Shown here piece by piece: positions 28,474-36,479 of a stretch of DNA of 64,000 nt. Below the pieces are notes generated by a model. The model saw only the letters and a list, made by a program, of their open reading frames with translations, made no database searches and was not told the origin of the DNA. Origin of the DNA: Chromatiaceae bacterium (GTDB taxonomy: Bacteria; Pseudomonadota; Gammaproteobacteria; Chromatiales; Chromatiaceae); assembly GCA_016714645.1 (NCBI GenBank), contig JADKCI010000004.1:477501-541500 (forward strand), given 5' to 3'. Both the position numbers and the translations under genes were made by a program. The stretch's first letter is position 1. Each line of letters begins with the position of its first letter.

Positions 28474-29225
28474 TGGATACCCTGATCGCGCACCCCGTCG
28501 ACCCCTGGTTTCGCTCCGAGATCGATCGGCACCTGGCGATGATCGAGGCAGACCACGGCGTTCGGGTGCTGTTCGCCTGCGAGTCGGGCAGCCGGGGCTG
28601 GGGTTTTGCCTCGCCGGACAGCGACTACGACGTGCGCTTTATTTACGTCCACCCGCTCGACTGGTACCTGCGGGTCAGTCCGCAACGGGACGTGATAGAA
28701 GTACCCATCTCCGGGGACTTGGACATCAACGGCTGGGAGTTGCGCAAGGCCTTGGGGTTGTTGAAAAAGGGCAATGCTACCCTGATCGAATGGCTGGATT
28801 CTCCGATCGTCTATCGCGCCGAAGCCGCATTCCTCGACGCTCTACGCCGCGCTGTCCAGCTCACGCACTGGCCGGAGCGGTCTTTCTATCACTACATCCA
28901 CATGGCGCGGGGGCATCACCGGCAATATCTCGGGGGCGAGCAGGTGCGCCTGAAGAAGTACCTGTACGTCCTGCGCCCCGTGCTGGTCGCCACCTGGATC
29001 GAGCAGGGCCGGGGCCTTGTCCCAATGCGATTTCAGGACCTCGTTGACGCCTTGATCGAAGAGCCGGGGCTGCGTATCGCCATTGCCGACCTGTTGGCCT
29101 GGAAACGCAGCGCGTTGGAGTTGGCGTATGGCCCCCGGATCCAAGTCATCGACGACTACTTGACCTCTGAGCTGTCGCGGCTCGAACGCGCCTCGATCCC
29201 GCCGGCGCACGACATCGACTTCTAG
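28473..29225 (+). CDS. RlaP-like nucleotidyltransferase (DNA polymerase beta superfamily)
   Basis: 250 residues. The nucleotidyltransferase core has the GSRGWG motif at 39-44 and metal-binding aspartates in DSDYDVRF (Asp51, Asp53), followed by a helical domain with FYHYIHMARGHHR. This matches the RlaP/YcgL group, found beside RNA repair and defence genes. It is the last intact gene of the restriction operon and is coupled to the unknown protein by TGATG. The frame ends with TAG at 29223, but 17 further in-frame codons (VLDRLLFDTVTQRDRTD) look like a natural C-terminus. The current protein may therefore be slightly shortened. Confidence 0.85.
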   Translation: MDTLIAHPVDPWFRSEIDRHLAMIEADHGVRVLFACESGSRGWGFASPDSDYDVRFIYVHPLDWYLRVSPQRDVIEVPISGDLDINGWELRKALGLLKKGNATLIEWLDSPIVYRAEAAFLDALRRAVQLTHWPERSFYHYIHMARGHHRQYLGGEQVRLKKYLYVLRPVLVATWIEQGRGLVPMRFQDLVDALIEEPGLRIAIADLLAWKRSALELAYGPRIQVIDDYLTSELSRLERASIPPAHDIDF

Positions 29226-29490
29226 GTACTTGACCGGCTGCTGTTCGACACCGTGACTCAGCGGGACAGGACAGACTGATGAAGTTCCGCATCGCCGGAC
29301 TTAAATTGAGGCGGCGGGCCGAAGGGCCGCAGATTGGGATTTTCTGGGTGGCCCAAATCATAATTGTTATCGTAGTTGTGGCTCGGCCAGTCCCCGCTTC
29401 AACCAAAACCGATCCAGGTACCGGGTGTCCGAGCTTGGGAGGCGCCAAGCAGGCCGTTACCTCCAATCAACAACCACGGGAGATTTTCCG

Positions 29491-29955
29491 ATGCGCATGA
29501 CAACCGCGCCAACTTGCCATCGACCGAAGCCTTTTGTGCAAAAAATAATCCTGACGCTCTTGCCCCTATTACTGCTGCCAGGCTGCGCCACGCAGGATGA
29601 AGCGGGCACCGTGCTGGGCAGCGCCGCCGTGGGGGCGGCTATCGGCGCCCTAGGCGGAGCGGCCTTGGGTTCCACCTCTCACCGTGGCTATTACTACGGG
29701 TATCCCAGCCGTTCGGATATGGCCGCCAGTGGCGCTCTGGCGGGAGCGGCGGTAGGTGGAGCCATTGGCGTGGCCAACGTCGCCCAGCAACGGGAATACC
29801 AACGCCGGGAGGACTATTACCGAGCCCAGGAGGCCGCCAGGCAATACGGCGATACCCAATGCACCAGTACCCGGACGGTGGATGACTATGGCCATGTCCG
29901 GACCACGGAAACCTGCACCTCGAATGTCCAACGACCTGGCTATCAAAGTTACTGA
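29491..29955 (+). CDS. Glycine-zipper outer-membrane-type lipoprotein
   Basis: 154 residues. A type II signal ends in LLLLPGC with the lipidated Cys at 32, followed by two glycine-zipper segments (GAAIGALGGAALG and ALAGAAVGGAIG) separated by a Tyr-rich stretch. The C-terminal part is Gln/Arg/Tyr-rich with two cysteines. Such proteins insert in or under the outer membrane (Rcp/YMGG/SlyB-like). GGGAG precedes the ATG; the frame opens 22 codons earlier without any character. Role unknown. A short GC hairpin with TTTT at 30002-30018 could be a weak terminator. Confidence 0.82.
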   Translation: MRMTTAPTCHRPKPFVQKIILTLLPLLLLPGCATQDEAGTVLGSAAVGAAIGALGGAALGSTSHRGYYYGYPSRSDMAASGALAGAAVGGAIGVANVAQQREYQRREDYYRAQEAARQYGDTQCTSTRTVDDYGHVRTTETCTSNVQRPGYQSY

Positions 29956-30181
29956 ATGGGGTAAATGGGGTAGTCACGTTTTCGGGACAATATTTATTTT
30001 TCCCCGGGCAGGGGTTTTGATTCATGATGCAGTCCCCGTAATCAGGTGGTCCGAGCGACCACGAGGTATTGCTCCGCGTGGCGTTCGGGAGATATCCGAG
30101 ATCGTGTTGCCTGACGGGCGGGGGTCTGTGGGGCTAATCGGTATCCCATCGAAAAGGTGACGGGTTAGGAAGGAGTTTTCA

Positions 30182-30421
30182 ATGGAAATAAGGTTTTCAA
30201 GACACGCGAGGCGACGTGCGAAGCTTTACGGCATTCCTGAATCTACTGTCGAACAAACAATAGCGAATGCGAATCTTACCGATGGCGAGAACAAGATAAT
30301 AGAGCTTGCTCCAGGCTTTAAGTTTCCACTGAAAATCATTGCGGTTCTTGAAGGCCAAATTGTTACGGTAATCAAGACCTACCCACTCAAGAAAGGGCTT
30401 CGATATGAAAGTTCACTATGA
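30182..30421 (+). CDS. DUF4258-like protein, putative toxin half of a pair
   Basis: 79 residues beginning MEIRFSRHARRRAKLYGI, the H-x2-R-x6-I opening of DUF4258, a small family with RelE-like features. AAGGAG lies just before the ATG. The last 17 bases overlap the start of the DUF2283 gene, a tight arrangement typical of toxin-antitoxin modules. The DNA of this pair is clearly more AT-rich than the neighbours, a sign of transfer. Toxicity is inferred from family and arrangement only. Confidence 0.75.
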   Translation: MEIRFSRHARRRAKLYGIPESTVEQTIANANLTDGENKIIELAPGFKFPLKIIAVLEGQIVTVIKTYPLKKGLRYESSL

Positions 30422-30632
30422 CGATGAAGTAGATGCCTTATATTTGGGTCTTGGTGACCAGGAACCGGACGGGGTAATCGAAATCGCGGAGGGCGTCAAC
30501 CTCGACACGACAGAAGATGGAAAAATAACAGGAATAGAAATACTTAGGGCTTCAGACAGGCTTAATATTGATACTATCTTGTCTTATACCCTTGATCTAG
30601 ATAAAAGTATAATTAAAAAGAAGGCAGCCTAA
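30405..30632 (+). CDS. DUF2283-family protein, putative antitoxin half
   Basis: 75 residues with the DUF2283 pattern: MKVHYDDEVDALYLGL, then GVIEIAEGVNLDTTEDGKI and GIEILRAS. Members are small beta-rich proteins often encoded beside DUF4258 genes. It overlaps the upstream gene by 17 bases. The C-terminal tail is Lys-rich. AT-rich like its partner. From 30633 to 30827 I see no gene. Confidence 0.8.
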   Translation: MKVHYDDEVDALYLGLGDQEPDGVIEIAEGVNLDTTEDGKITGIEILRASDRLNIDTILSYTLDLDKSIIKKKAA

Positions 30633-30827
30633 CCATCATGCTGTGCTTGATCCCACACCCAAACCACGACTTCGCGACCTGCAAGCTGAGTCCGAGGCGA
30701 GGAGGGGCTATGCGTTCCTTGGCGACGCGTTATGGGCAGGTCAAGCGCCCCCCTAAAAACGCTCCAGCGGACATCCTGGAAAGCCGCGCAGGTTGGTGAA
30801 TTCAGTCGTTAGAAAATAGGAGTCATC

Positions 30828-30941
30828 TTGGTATCCCCACGATTGGTCGCGAAAATTGAAGCCGAAGAGCCAACTCTTCGTTTAGCGGTTCTCATTGACG
30901 ACGACAATGCACAAGGGGCTGTCATTGATGGGCTTCTGGCT
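30828..30941 (+). pseudogene. Truncated NYN/LabA-type (DUF88) gene, 5' end only
   Basis: A TTG start with AGGAG seven bases upstream opens a frame whose first 38 codons read as the start of a NYN-domain RNase-like protein (KIEAEEPTLRLAVLIDDDNAQ, then VIDGLLA; the aspartates are the expected metal ligands). After about 30941 the frame turns into unrelated Pro/Gly-rich sequence that is antisense to the JetD gene. The rest of the gene is absent from both sides of the Wadjet operon. The junction marks the left edge of the Wadjet insertion. Confidence 0.75.
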
Positions 30942-32151
30942 CCTCGGGTTGCTCCCGGCTCGGGGGGCATTCCGGATCCATGGCCTCTTGCTCCAGCTTG
31001 GCCAGATTCCTCTGGACCCACTCCGCGGCCAGACCTCCCACCGAACCGCCCTTGGCGATGATTTGTGCCAGGGCGCGGCCTTCCTCCCGGGTCCAGCGGC
31101 TGGGGCCTGAAACGGGCCCCGGGTCCGGGACGCACATGAGGTGGGGCGAAACCTCGTGCCGGGGACAGGCCGCCACCACCCTGGCCAGGATGCGCAGGCC
31201 GCCAATGTCCCGATCACCCCAGTGATAAAAGGGGCGGTCGGCTGGCAGGCACTGGTCCAATTGTCCCAGCACCCGCACCAGGGCCGGGGCGGGATAGCCG
31301 GCGGTATAGAGGACGACAGCGGCGTCCTGAATCTCCCGGACCTGGCGCTGGAAGCTGGCCAGGTTCTCGATGGTCAGCAGATAGGGGACGGGGGCGCTGG
31401 TCTGGATCTGGGTGACGGCATCCGGCGACAGGCCGACAAAGGGCCGCAGGGGCGTCAGGTCCCAGTCCGTGCCGCCATAGTCCAGGACCAGGGGCCCCTT
31501 GATGAAGAGGGCCGGCGGAAATTTCTCCAGTCCCAGCGCCCGGAAGAGGTCGGCGTCCTCTGACCAGGGGGCCCAGTCGGGATTGCGGCGCAGTAGTCCG
31601 CCCAGCCGGCCCAGCAGGGACTCGATGGCCTTGGAATCGCCCAGCAGGCGGACGCTGAAGCGGCGCAGATCCAGCCCCTCCTGTTCCCCCGCCGCGACGG
31701 CGCGGGCGATCCGAAACAGCCTGATGGCGGCGGTGGTTTCGGCGGGCGGGATGCGAAAGGGGCTATGGCCCAGCCGCCATTGGGTCAGGGCCTCGGCAAA
31801 GACGTCCCGGAGCCAGCCGGGGGCAGTGGCCATATCTTCGGTCAGTCCTTGCGAGATGGTTCGTGCCTGGACGGCGGTCCGGGAGACGCCCAGCCAGGCC
31901 GCCAGCAGATCCGGGTCCTTGATGCGGATGCGTCGCAGATCCTGGGCGGCGGTGCGGCGGCCCCATTCCAGGGTCACGCCGCCGGCGGCCTCGGCATTGC
32001 CCAGGTAGGCATGGAGGGCGTCGCGCTCCTCCAGATCGGTGACCTCGAAGTAGGCGTGGGCGGAGCGGTCGCCAATGGGGACCGAGTCACGCCCACCCCG
32101 GTCCACCTGGGCCAGCAGCTTGAGCAGGAGGGCACGGGCGACCTGACTCAT
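30922..32151 (-). CDS. jetD: Wadjet nuclease subunit JetD (TOPRIM, DUF2220-type)
   Basis: 409 residues. The C-terminal half carries a TOPRIM fold with the acidic residue in LTIENLASF (Glu262) and the D-x-D of WGDRDIGG (Asp313, Asp315), as in topoisomerase VI subunit A. The N-terminal winged-helix-like part resembles DUF3322. In Wadjet JetD is the nuclease that cuts closed circular DNA captured by JetABC. The last seven or so residues (EPEAHQ) are read antisense to the truncated NYN gene, so the C-terminal tail was created at the insertion junction. A 126-base gap separates it from jetC; it holds a weak C/G inverted repeat and no gene. Confidence 0.9.
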   Translation of the reverse strand: MSQVARALLLKLLAQVDRGGRDSVPIGDRSAHAYFEVTDLEERDALHAYLGNAEAAGGVTLEWGRRTAAQDLRRIRIKDPDLLAAWLGVSRTAVQARTISQGLTEDMATAPGWLRDVFAEALTQWRLGHSPFRIPPAETTAAIRLFRIARAVAAGEQEGLDLRRFSVRLLGDSKAIESLLGRLGGLLRRNPDWAPWSEDADLFRALGLEKFPPALFIKGPLVLDYGGTDWDLTPLRPFVGLSPDAVTQIQTSAPVPYLLTIENLASFQRQVREIQDAAVVLYTAGYPAPALVRVLGQLDQCLPADRPFYHWGDRDIGGLRILARVVAACPRHEVSPHLMCVPDPGPVSGPSRWTREEGRALAQIIAKGGSVGGLAAEWVQRNLAKLEQEAMDPECPPSREQPEEPEAHQ

Positions 32152-32277
32152 GGGTAAAACAATTCCTTGAAGCCCCCTGTCCCGACTGGGAAGGGGGGAT
32201 GAGGGTAGATATGATCCCGATGGGTACGGGCTAAAGGTGCTGTCTGGCTCATGAGGATGGGGGGCGGAATGAGCAGC

Positions 32278-35200
32278 TTAGAGGGAGGCTTGCGCGCCTA
32301 GATCCAACTCCGGGCCCAGCGTCGGGTTGTCGGCGGCCAGGGCGCGGCGGGCCTCGGGTTGGATGTACTCGGCGTCGATGTGGACGCTGCCGCCGTCCCG
32401 ATAGACGTTGACGATGGTGTCCACGTGCTCGGCGATCTGGCCGTATTTCTCGTCGGGGGCGGCCAGCAGCACCTGGAGCCCCAGTTCGTCGAGGAAACCG
32501 AGGGCGCTGACCGTATTCTGCAGGTCCAGCTTGGAGAAGGCCTCGTCGAAGACGGCCAGGGCCATGCCGCCGCGCAATTGGCCCTCCTGATCGCGCTCGA
32601 TGCGATAGGCGGCGGCCAGGGCGGCGCCGATGGCCACGTAGAAGGGCGACTGGTGCTCGCCCCCGGAGCCCTTGCCGAGGCGCCGGGAGAGGAGTTCGGG
32701 ATTGCCGCCGCCCTCCCGGTCGTCGCTCATGCGCACGTCGAAGTGGTAGTACTGGCGGTAGTCCGCCAGGCGCTCGTCCCAGCCCCCGGTATGACCCTCG
32801 CCCCCCGCGGCCTCCATGAGCAGGTTGCGGACCCGGGCGATGGCCGCGCGATGGGGGTGGTTGGGGTCGGCGGCGGCGTCGAATAGGCCGCCGACGTCAC
32901 CGCCCTGTTCGGGGGTCCAGGCCAGCACCCAGTCCAGGATCTCCTTGAGGTCCGGCTCGGGCTGCTTGATAAAGCTGTAATACTGGCCGTGAAAGGGGCG
33001 GCTGCGCAGGCTGCGGTTGAGCTCCTTGCGGCTCTCTTCCAGCAATTGCAGGTTTTCCTGGAGCTTGCCGACGAAATCGCTGCGGAAGGCGTGCTCGGCC
33101 TCGCGCAAGGCGTTGTCGGCCTCCGTAACGTAGCGGGCCAATTGGGTCTCGCGTACCTGGGTCAACTCGCGCGCCACCCAGGCGGCCAGGGTCTGGGGGT
33201 CGTCGGCGGCGCCGCTGGCGGGTTTGTGGTCGGGTGACCAGGCGGCCCAGTAACTCGTCAGGCCCTCCCGGGCATTGGCCCGCTGCTTGATCGCCGTCTT
33301 TTCCTGGCCAAGGGCCCGGCGTTCCGCCTCCGTGGCCAGGGCCCGCCAGGCCGCGGGGTTCTCCTCGGCGCAGGGCTCCTGGGACTGGAGCTCGTCGAGG
33401 CGCTCGGACGCCAGGGCGGCATCGAAGCCGGCGGTCTGCTGGAGGTTGCGGCGGCGTTCGGCGACGGTCTGGGATGCCCGTTCCAGGGTGGTGAGGCTGG
33501 CCTCTTCCACCTGGCGCCTCAGTATCCGGTCCCCCTGGTCCCGGGTCGTCTGCTCCCGGGCGACCGCCAGGGCATCGCGCTCGGCGGCCCACCGCTTGAC
33601 CTCCTCCTGGAGCCGCTGGAAATGAGTGTCATCCCGGAGGGCCCGTTCCTGGGTTTGGAGACGATCAAGTTCGGCCTGGGTCTCCCGCCGGGTGGCCGTC
33701 AGTCCCACCAGGTCAGGGAAGCTCCGCAGGCGGTCGTTGAGCGGCATGAGTTGCCGCTCGCGCAGGTCCTGGATGGCCTGCTTCTCGGCCTGTTTGCGGT
33801 AATGGTCCGCCTGGTCCCGGTCGAACTGGGCCTTCAGCGCTTGTAATCGCAGTCGGCGGGCCTCTCGCCCCAGCATGGGCTCCACCGGGGCCAGGCGGAC
33901 CACGGCGCCCCCCGAGGCGAGCATGCCGTCGGCGGTGATGGCCCGATCGTGGCGCAGCAGCTCATCCTCGGTTTCCACCCGCTGGAGGTTGCCGGCGCGA
34001 TGGATGAGATAGGCCCTGGCGTGGGGGTCGTCGCTGATCGCCATTTCCGCCAGGCTGCCGGGGCTGGCTGGGCCCCGCCACTGGGCGGTCTTGAGGGTGT
34101 TGATCACCCGGCTACCGTGAATAGCGAGCCGCTTGCCCTCGCGGCGATAGATGCCGATGGCCTCGCGCACTTGGGCTGGCTCTACCAGCAGGGCCTCGCG
34201 ATGGCCACCCAGGAAGGCCTCCAGGGCCTCGCGCCAGGCCTCGTCCGCCAGGTCCACCCGGTCGCAGAGAGGCACGGCGGGGATGCCGTGATCCGCGAGC
34301 AGGGCGATGAGGCGCCGGGTGGCGGGCTTGAGGTCGCTCTCGCCCTGTTCCAGGCGGGCGATGCGTTCGCGCAAGGCCTGGAGGGCCCGGGCCATTTCGC
34401 CTTCCTCGCGGACCAGTTGTTCAAAGCGCCCCAGCATGCGCTCCACCGCTGCCGCGACTTGCGGGGCGATGCGGTCCACCGCCGTCATGATCTCCCCCGG
34501 GGCCTGGGGCCAGGTCGCGGCCAGCAGGCCCTCGTCCCGGTGCAGCAAGGGCGGCAGGCCTTGCAGGGCCTGGATCAGGGTGGGGTCGTCGAGTTGATCG
34601 GCGTTGTCGAGCAGCCGGTGCACGGCCCCCAGGCCTAGCCGCGCCTGGTCGATGCCTAGGCTGGCCTCGTCCAGGGTCTTGCGGGCCGCCCGCATCTCGG
34701 CCTGGAGGCGCTCGCGCTGCTGTTCCAGGTCGGTGGCGGCCAGGCGGCGGTTGGCCTCGGTCAGGGCGGCGTCGGCGCCCTGCCATTGCTGGTCCAGGTC
34801 CGCGATCCGTGAACCGAGCTGGGCGATCTCGGCGGCGAGGCGCTCCAGGGTCAGGCGCAGGGGCTCCTGCTCCGCCTCCAGGGCGTTGAAGGCCGCCTCC
34901 TGCTCCACCCAGCGCCAGGCCAGGCCCAGCCGGTCGGCCCCCTCGGCGCGCTGGTAGCCGCGATCGATGAGGGCCAGGGCCTCCTCGCGCTGGCGGGCCT
35001 CGCGGGTGCGGGTCTGGATGTCCCGGTAGTGGTGCAGGGCCTGCTGCAGGGAGCGCACCTGGATGGACCTTGCCTCCAGGATGTGGCCGCGCACGAAGTC
35101 CGAGACATTGCGAATGGGGGCGAAGGTGATGGCGTTGCGGAAGGCGCGCAGGAAATGGGGCGCGTCCAGGGGGCGCCGGGCATCGGCGAGCAGGAAGCAG

Positions 35201-35757
35201 AGGTGGCGCTGGTACTCGCCCACCAGGGCGTGGACCCGGAAGGGCTCGCCGAGGCGCCTGCGCAATTCCTCCCGCAGCCGCTTCCAGGGCTTGGGTACGG
35301 GGCCCGCGGGGGTCCGGTCCACCAGGTCCGACAGCACCAGATCCAGGCCGGGGGCGATGAAGCGCCCGTCGATCACCTCTTGGGGCTCGTCCAGCCGGGC
35401 GTGCAGCGCCAGGCCGATGCTGGTGGTATCACCCGTCTGATCGTCGCGGAACACCAGGGCCAGGTAGCTGATGGCCTGGTCCCGGGGGCGGAACTCCTGG
35501 GACAGGTCCGGATTGCTGGGATCGCGCACCACGCCGAGGCAGTAGTCGCGCAGGCTGCGGGTGCTCTTTTCCCCGGCGCTGGCGTTGGGGTTCCACCAGC
35601 GCTTGTCGCCGCCCACCAGCACCGCCTGGATGGCATCCAGCAGGGACGACTTGCCCGAGGCATTGGGGCCTATGACCGCCGTGTGGCCGACGATGTCGAT
35701 GCGCGCCTGCTCCAGGCGATACCAATTGATCATGAGGAGGCGGACCAGGCGCTTCAT
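32278..35757 (-). CDS. jetC: Wadjet SMC-like ATPase JetC
   Basis: 1159-residue MukB-like SMC protein. Walker A GPNASGKS is at 30-37, two long coiled-coil arms rich in Glu, Arg, Gln and Leu surround a hinge-like middle (about residues 520-650), and the ABC signature (KGSGGEHQS) and Walker B (LAVFDEAFSKLD) lie near 1020-1080. It is the motor that extrudes and senses small circular DNA. The start at 35757 overlaps the jetB stop by four bases; an upstream extension of 18 residues lacks homology. Confidence 0.93.
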   Translation of the reverse strand: MKRLVRLLMINWYRLEQARIDIVGHTAVIGPNASGKSSLLDAIQAVLVGGDKRWWNPNASAGEKSTRSLRDYCLGVVRDPSNPDLSQEFRPRDQAISYLALVFRDDQTGDTTSIGLALHARLDEPQEVIDGRFIAPGLDLVLSDLVDRTPAGPVPKPWKRLREELRRRLGEPFRVHALVGEYQRHLCFLLADARRPLDAPHFLRAFRNAITFAPIRNVSDFVRGHILEARSIQVRSLQQALHHYRDIQTRTREARQREEALALIDRGYQRAEGADRLGLAWRWVEQEAAFNALEAEQEPLRLTLERLAAEIAQLGSRIADLDQQWQGADAALTEANRRLAATDLEQQRERLQAEMRAARKTLDEASLGIDQARLGLGAVHRLLDNADQLDDPTLIQALQGLPPLLHRDEGLLAATWPQAPGEIMTAVDRIAPQVAAAVERMLGRFEQLVREEGEMARALQALRERIARLEQGESDLKPATRRLIALLADHGIPAVPLCDRVDLADEAWREALEAFLGGHREALLVEPAQVREAIGIYRREGKRLAIHGSRVINTLKTAQWRGPASPGSLAEMAISDDPHARAYLIHRAGNLQRVETEDELLRHDRAITADGMLASGGAVVRLAPVEPMLGREARRLRLQALKAQFDRDQADHYRKQAEKQAIQDLRERQLMPLNDRLRSFPDLVGLTATRRETQAELDRLQTQERALRDDTHFQRLQEEVKRWAAERDALAVAREQTTRDQGDRILRRQVEEASLTTLERASQTVAERRRNLQQTAGFDAALASERLDELQSQEPCAEENPAAWRALATEAERRALGQEKTAIKQRANAREGLTSYWAAWSPDHKPASGAADDPQTLAAWVARELTQVRETQLARYVTEADNALREAEHAFRSDFVGKLQENLQLLEESRKELNRSLRSRPFHGQYYSFIKQPEPDLKEILDWVLAWTPEQGGDVGGLFDAAADPNHPHRAAIARVRNLLMEAAGGEGHTGGWDERLADYRQYYHFDVRMSDDREGGGNPELLSRRLGKGSGGEHQSPFYVAIGAALAAAYRIERDQEGQLRGGMALAVFDEAFSKLDLQNTVSALGFLDELGLQVLLAAPDEKYGQIAEHVDTIVNVYRDGGSVHIDAEYIQPEARRALAADNPTLGPELDLGAQASL

Positions 35758-36479
35758 GGGGTGGGCTCCCCGGTGGCCCCGCCATCCGGGGTCTCTTCGC
35801 GGCCGGCCCACGCCTGGCCCGCGGCGTTCAGCCTCTCATCGGTTTCCGGGTCCTCGCCGTCCGTCGCGAGGTCACCCCCGTCCGGGATGTCTGGGGCCTC
35901 GTCGAGGGCGCCGATGAAGGCCGCGAGGCGCGTCTGGACCTGGTCGCCGGTCACCAGGCGAATGGTGGGCAGGATGCGGATGACGGGCAGGCCGTCCTCG
36001 GCCTCTTCCCGGGTCTCGATCAGGGAATAACGGCGCAGCCGGCGCAGGATGTCCCGAAAATCCGAGAGGAGGGGCCGCTTGCGCTTGAGCAGGGTCTCGT
36101 AACGGCCGAGCAGGGCCTCCGCGGGGGCGTAAACGCTGCCCTCCCGGGCCTCGAAGCGCGCCATCCCTTCCTCGTAGAGCAGCCGCAGACAGAGCAGCAT
36201 CAGGCTGTCCACCAGGCGGAGGTGCTTGAAGCCCTCCGCGTCTCCGGGCAGGAGGCCGATGATGCCAAAGGTATCGTCGCGGTGCAGGGTCCAGCCCAGG
36301 GCATCGAAGAGATTGCCGAAGTAATCGAAGTGGTTGACGAGGAGCCGGTAGGCGTCCCGGTCCACCGGCCGCTCCAGGAGCAGGAACTGGCGCTTGAGCA
36401 CGGCCCCGGCGGCGGTGCGGAAGTCATGGGGCTCGGCGCCCCCGGCATGTTCGCAGACCTGGCGCAAGTCACGCAGCAT
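35754..36479 (-). CDS. jetB: Wadjet MukE-like subunit JetB (DUF4194-type)
   Basis: 241 residues, helical and winged-helix-like in the middle (FRTAAGAVLKRQFLLLERP, then LLKRKRPLLSDFRDILRRL), with an acidic, Pro/Gly-rich unstructured tail (GEDPETDERL and onward). It corresponds to the MukE/kite-type subunit of the JetABC complex. It overlaps jetA by 11 bases and jetC by 4, so the three are one translational unit. Confidence 0.88.
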   Translation of the reverse strand: MLRDLRQVCEHAGGAEPHDFRTAAGAVLKRQFLLLERPVDRDAYRLLVNHFDYFGNLFDALGWTLHRDDTFGIIGLLPGDAEGFKHLRLVDSLMLLCLRLLYEEGMARFEAREGSVYAPAEALLGRYETLLKRKRPLLSDFRDILRRLRRYSLIETREEAEDGLPVIRILPTIRLVTGDQVQTRLAAFIGALDEAPDIPDGGDLATDGEDPETDERLNAAGQAWAGREETPDGGATGEPTP

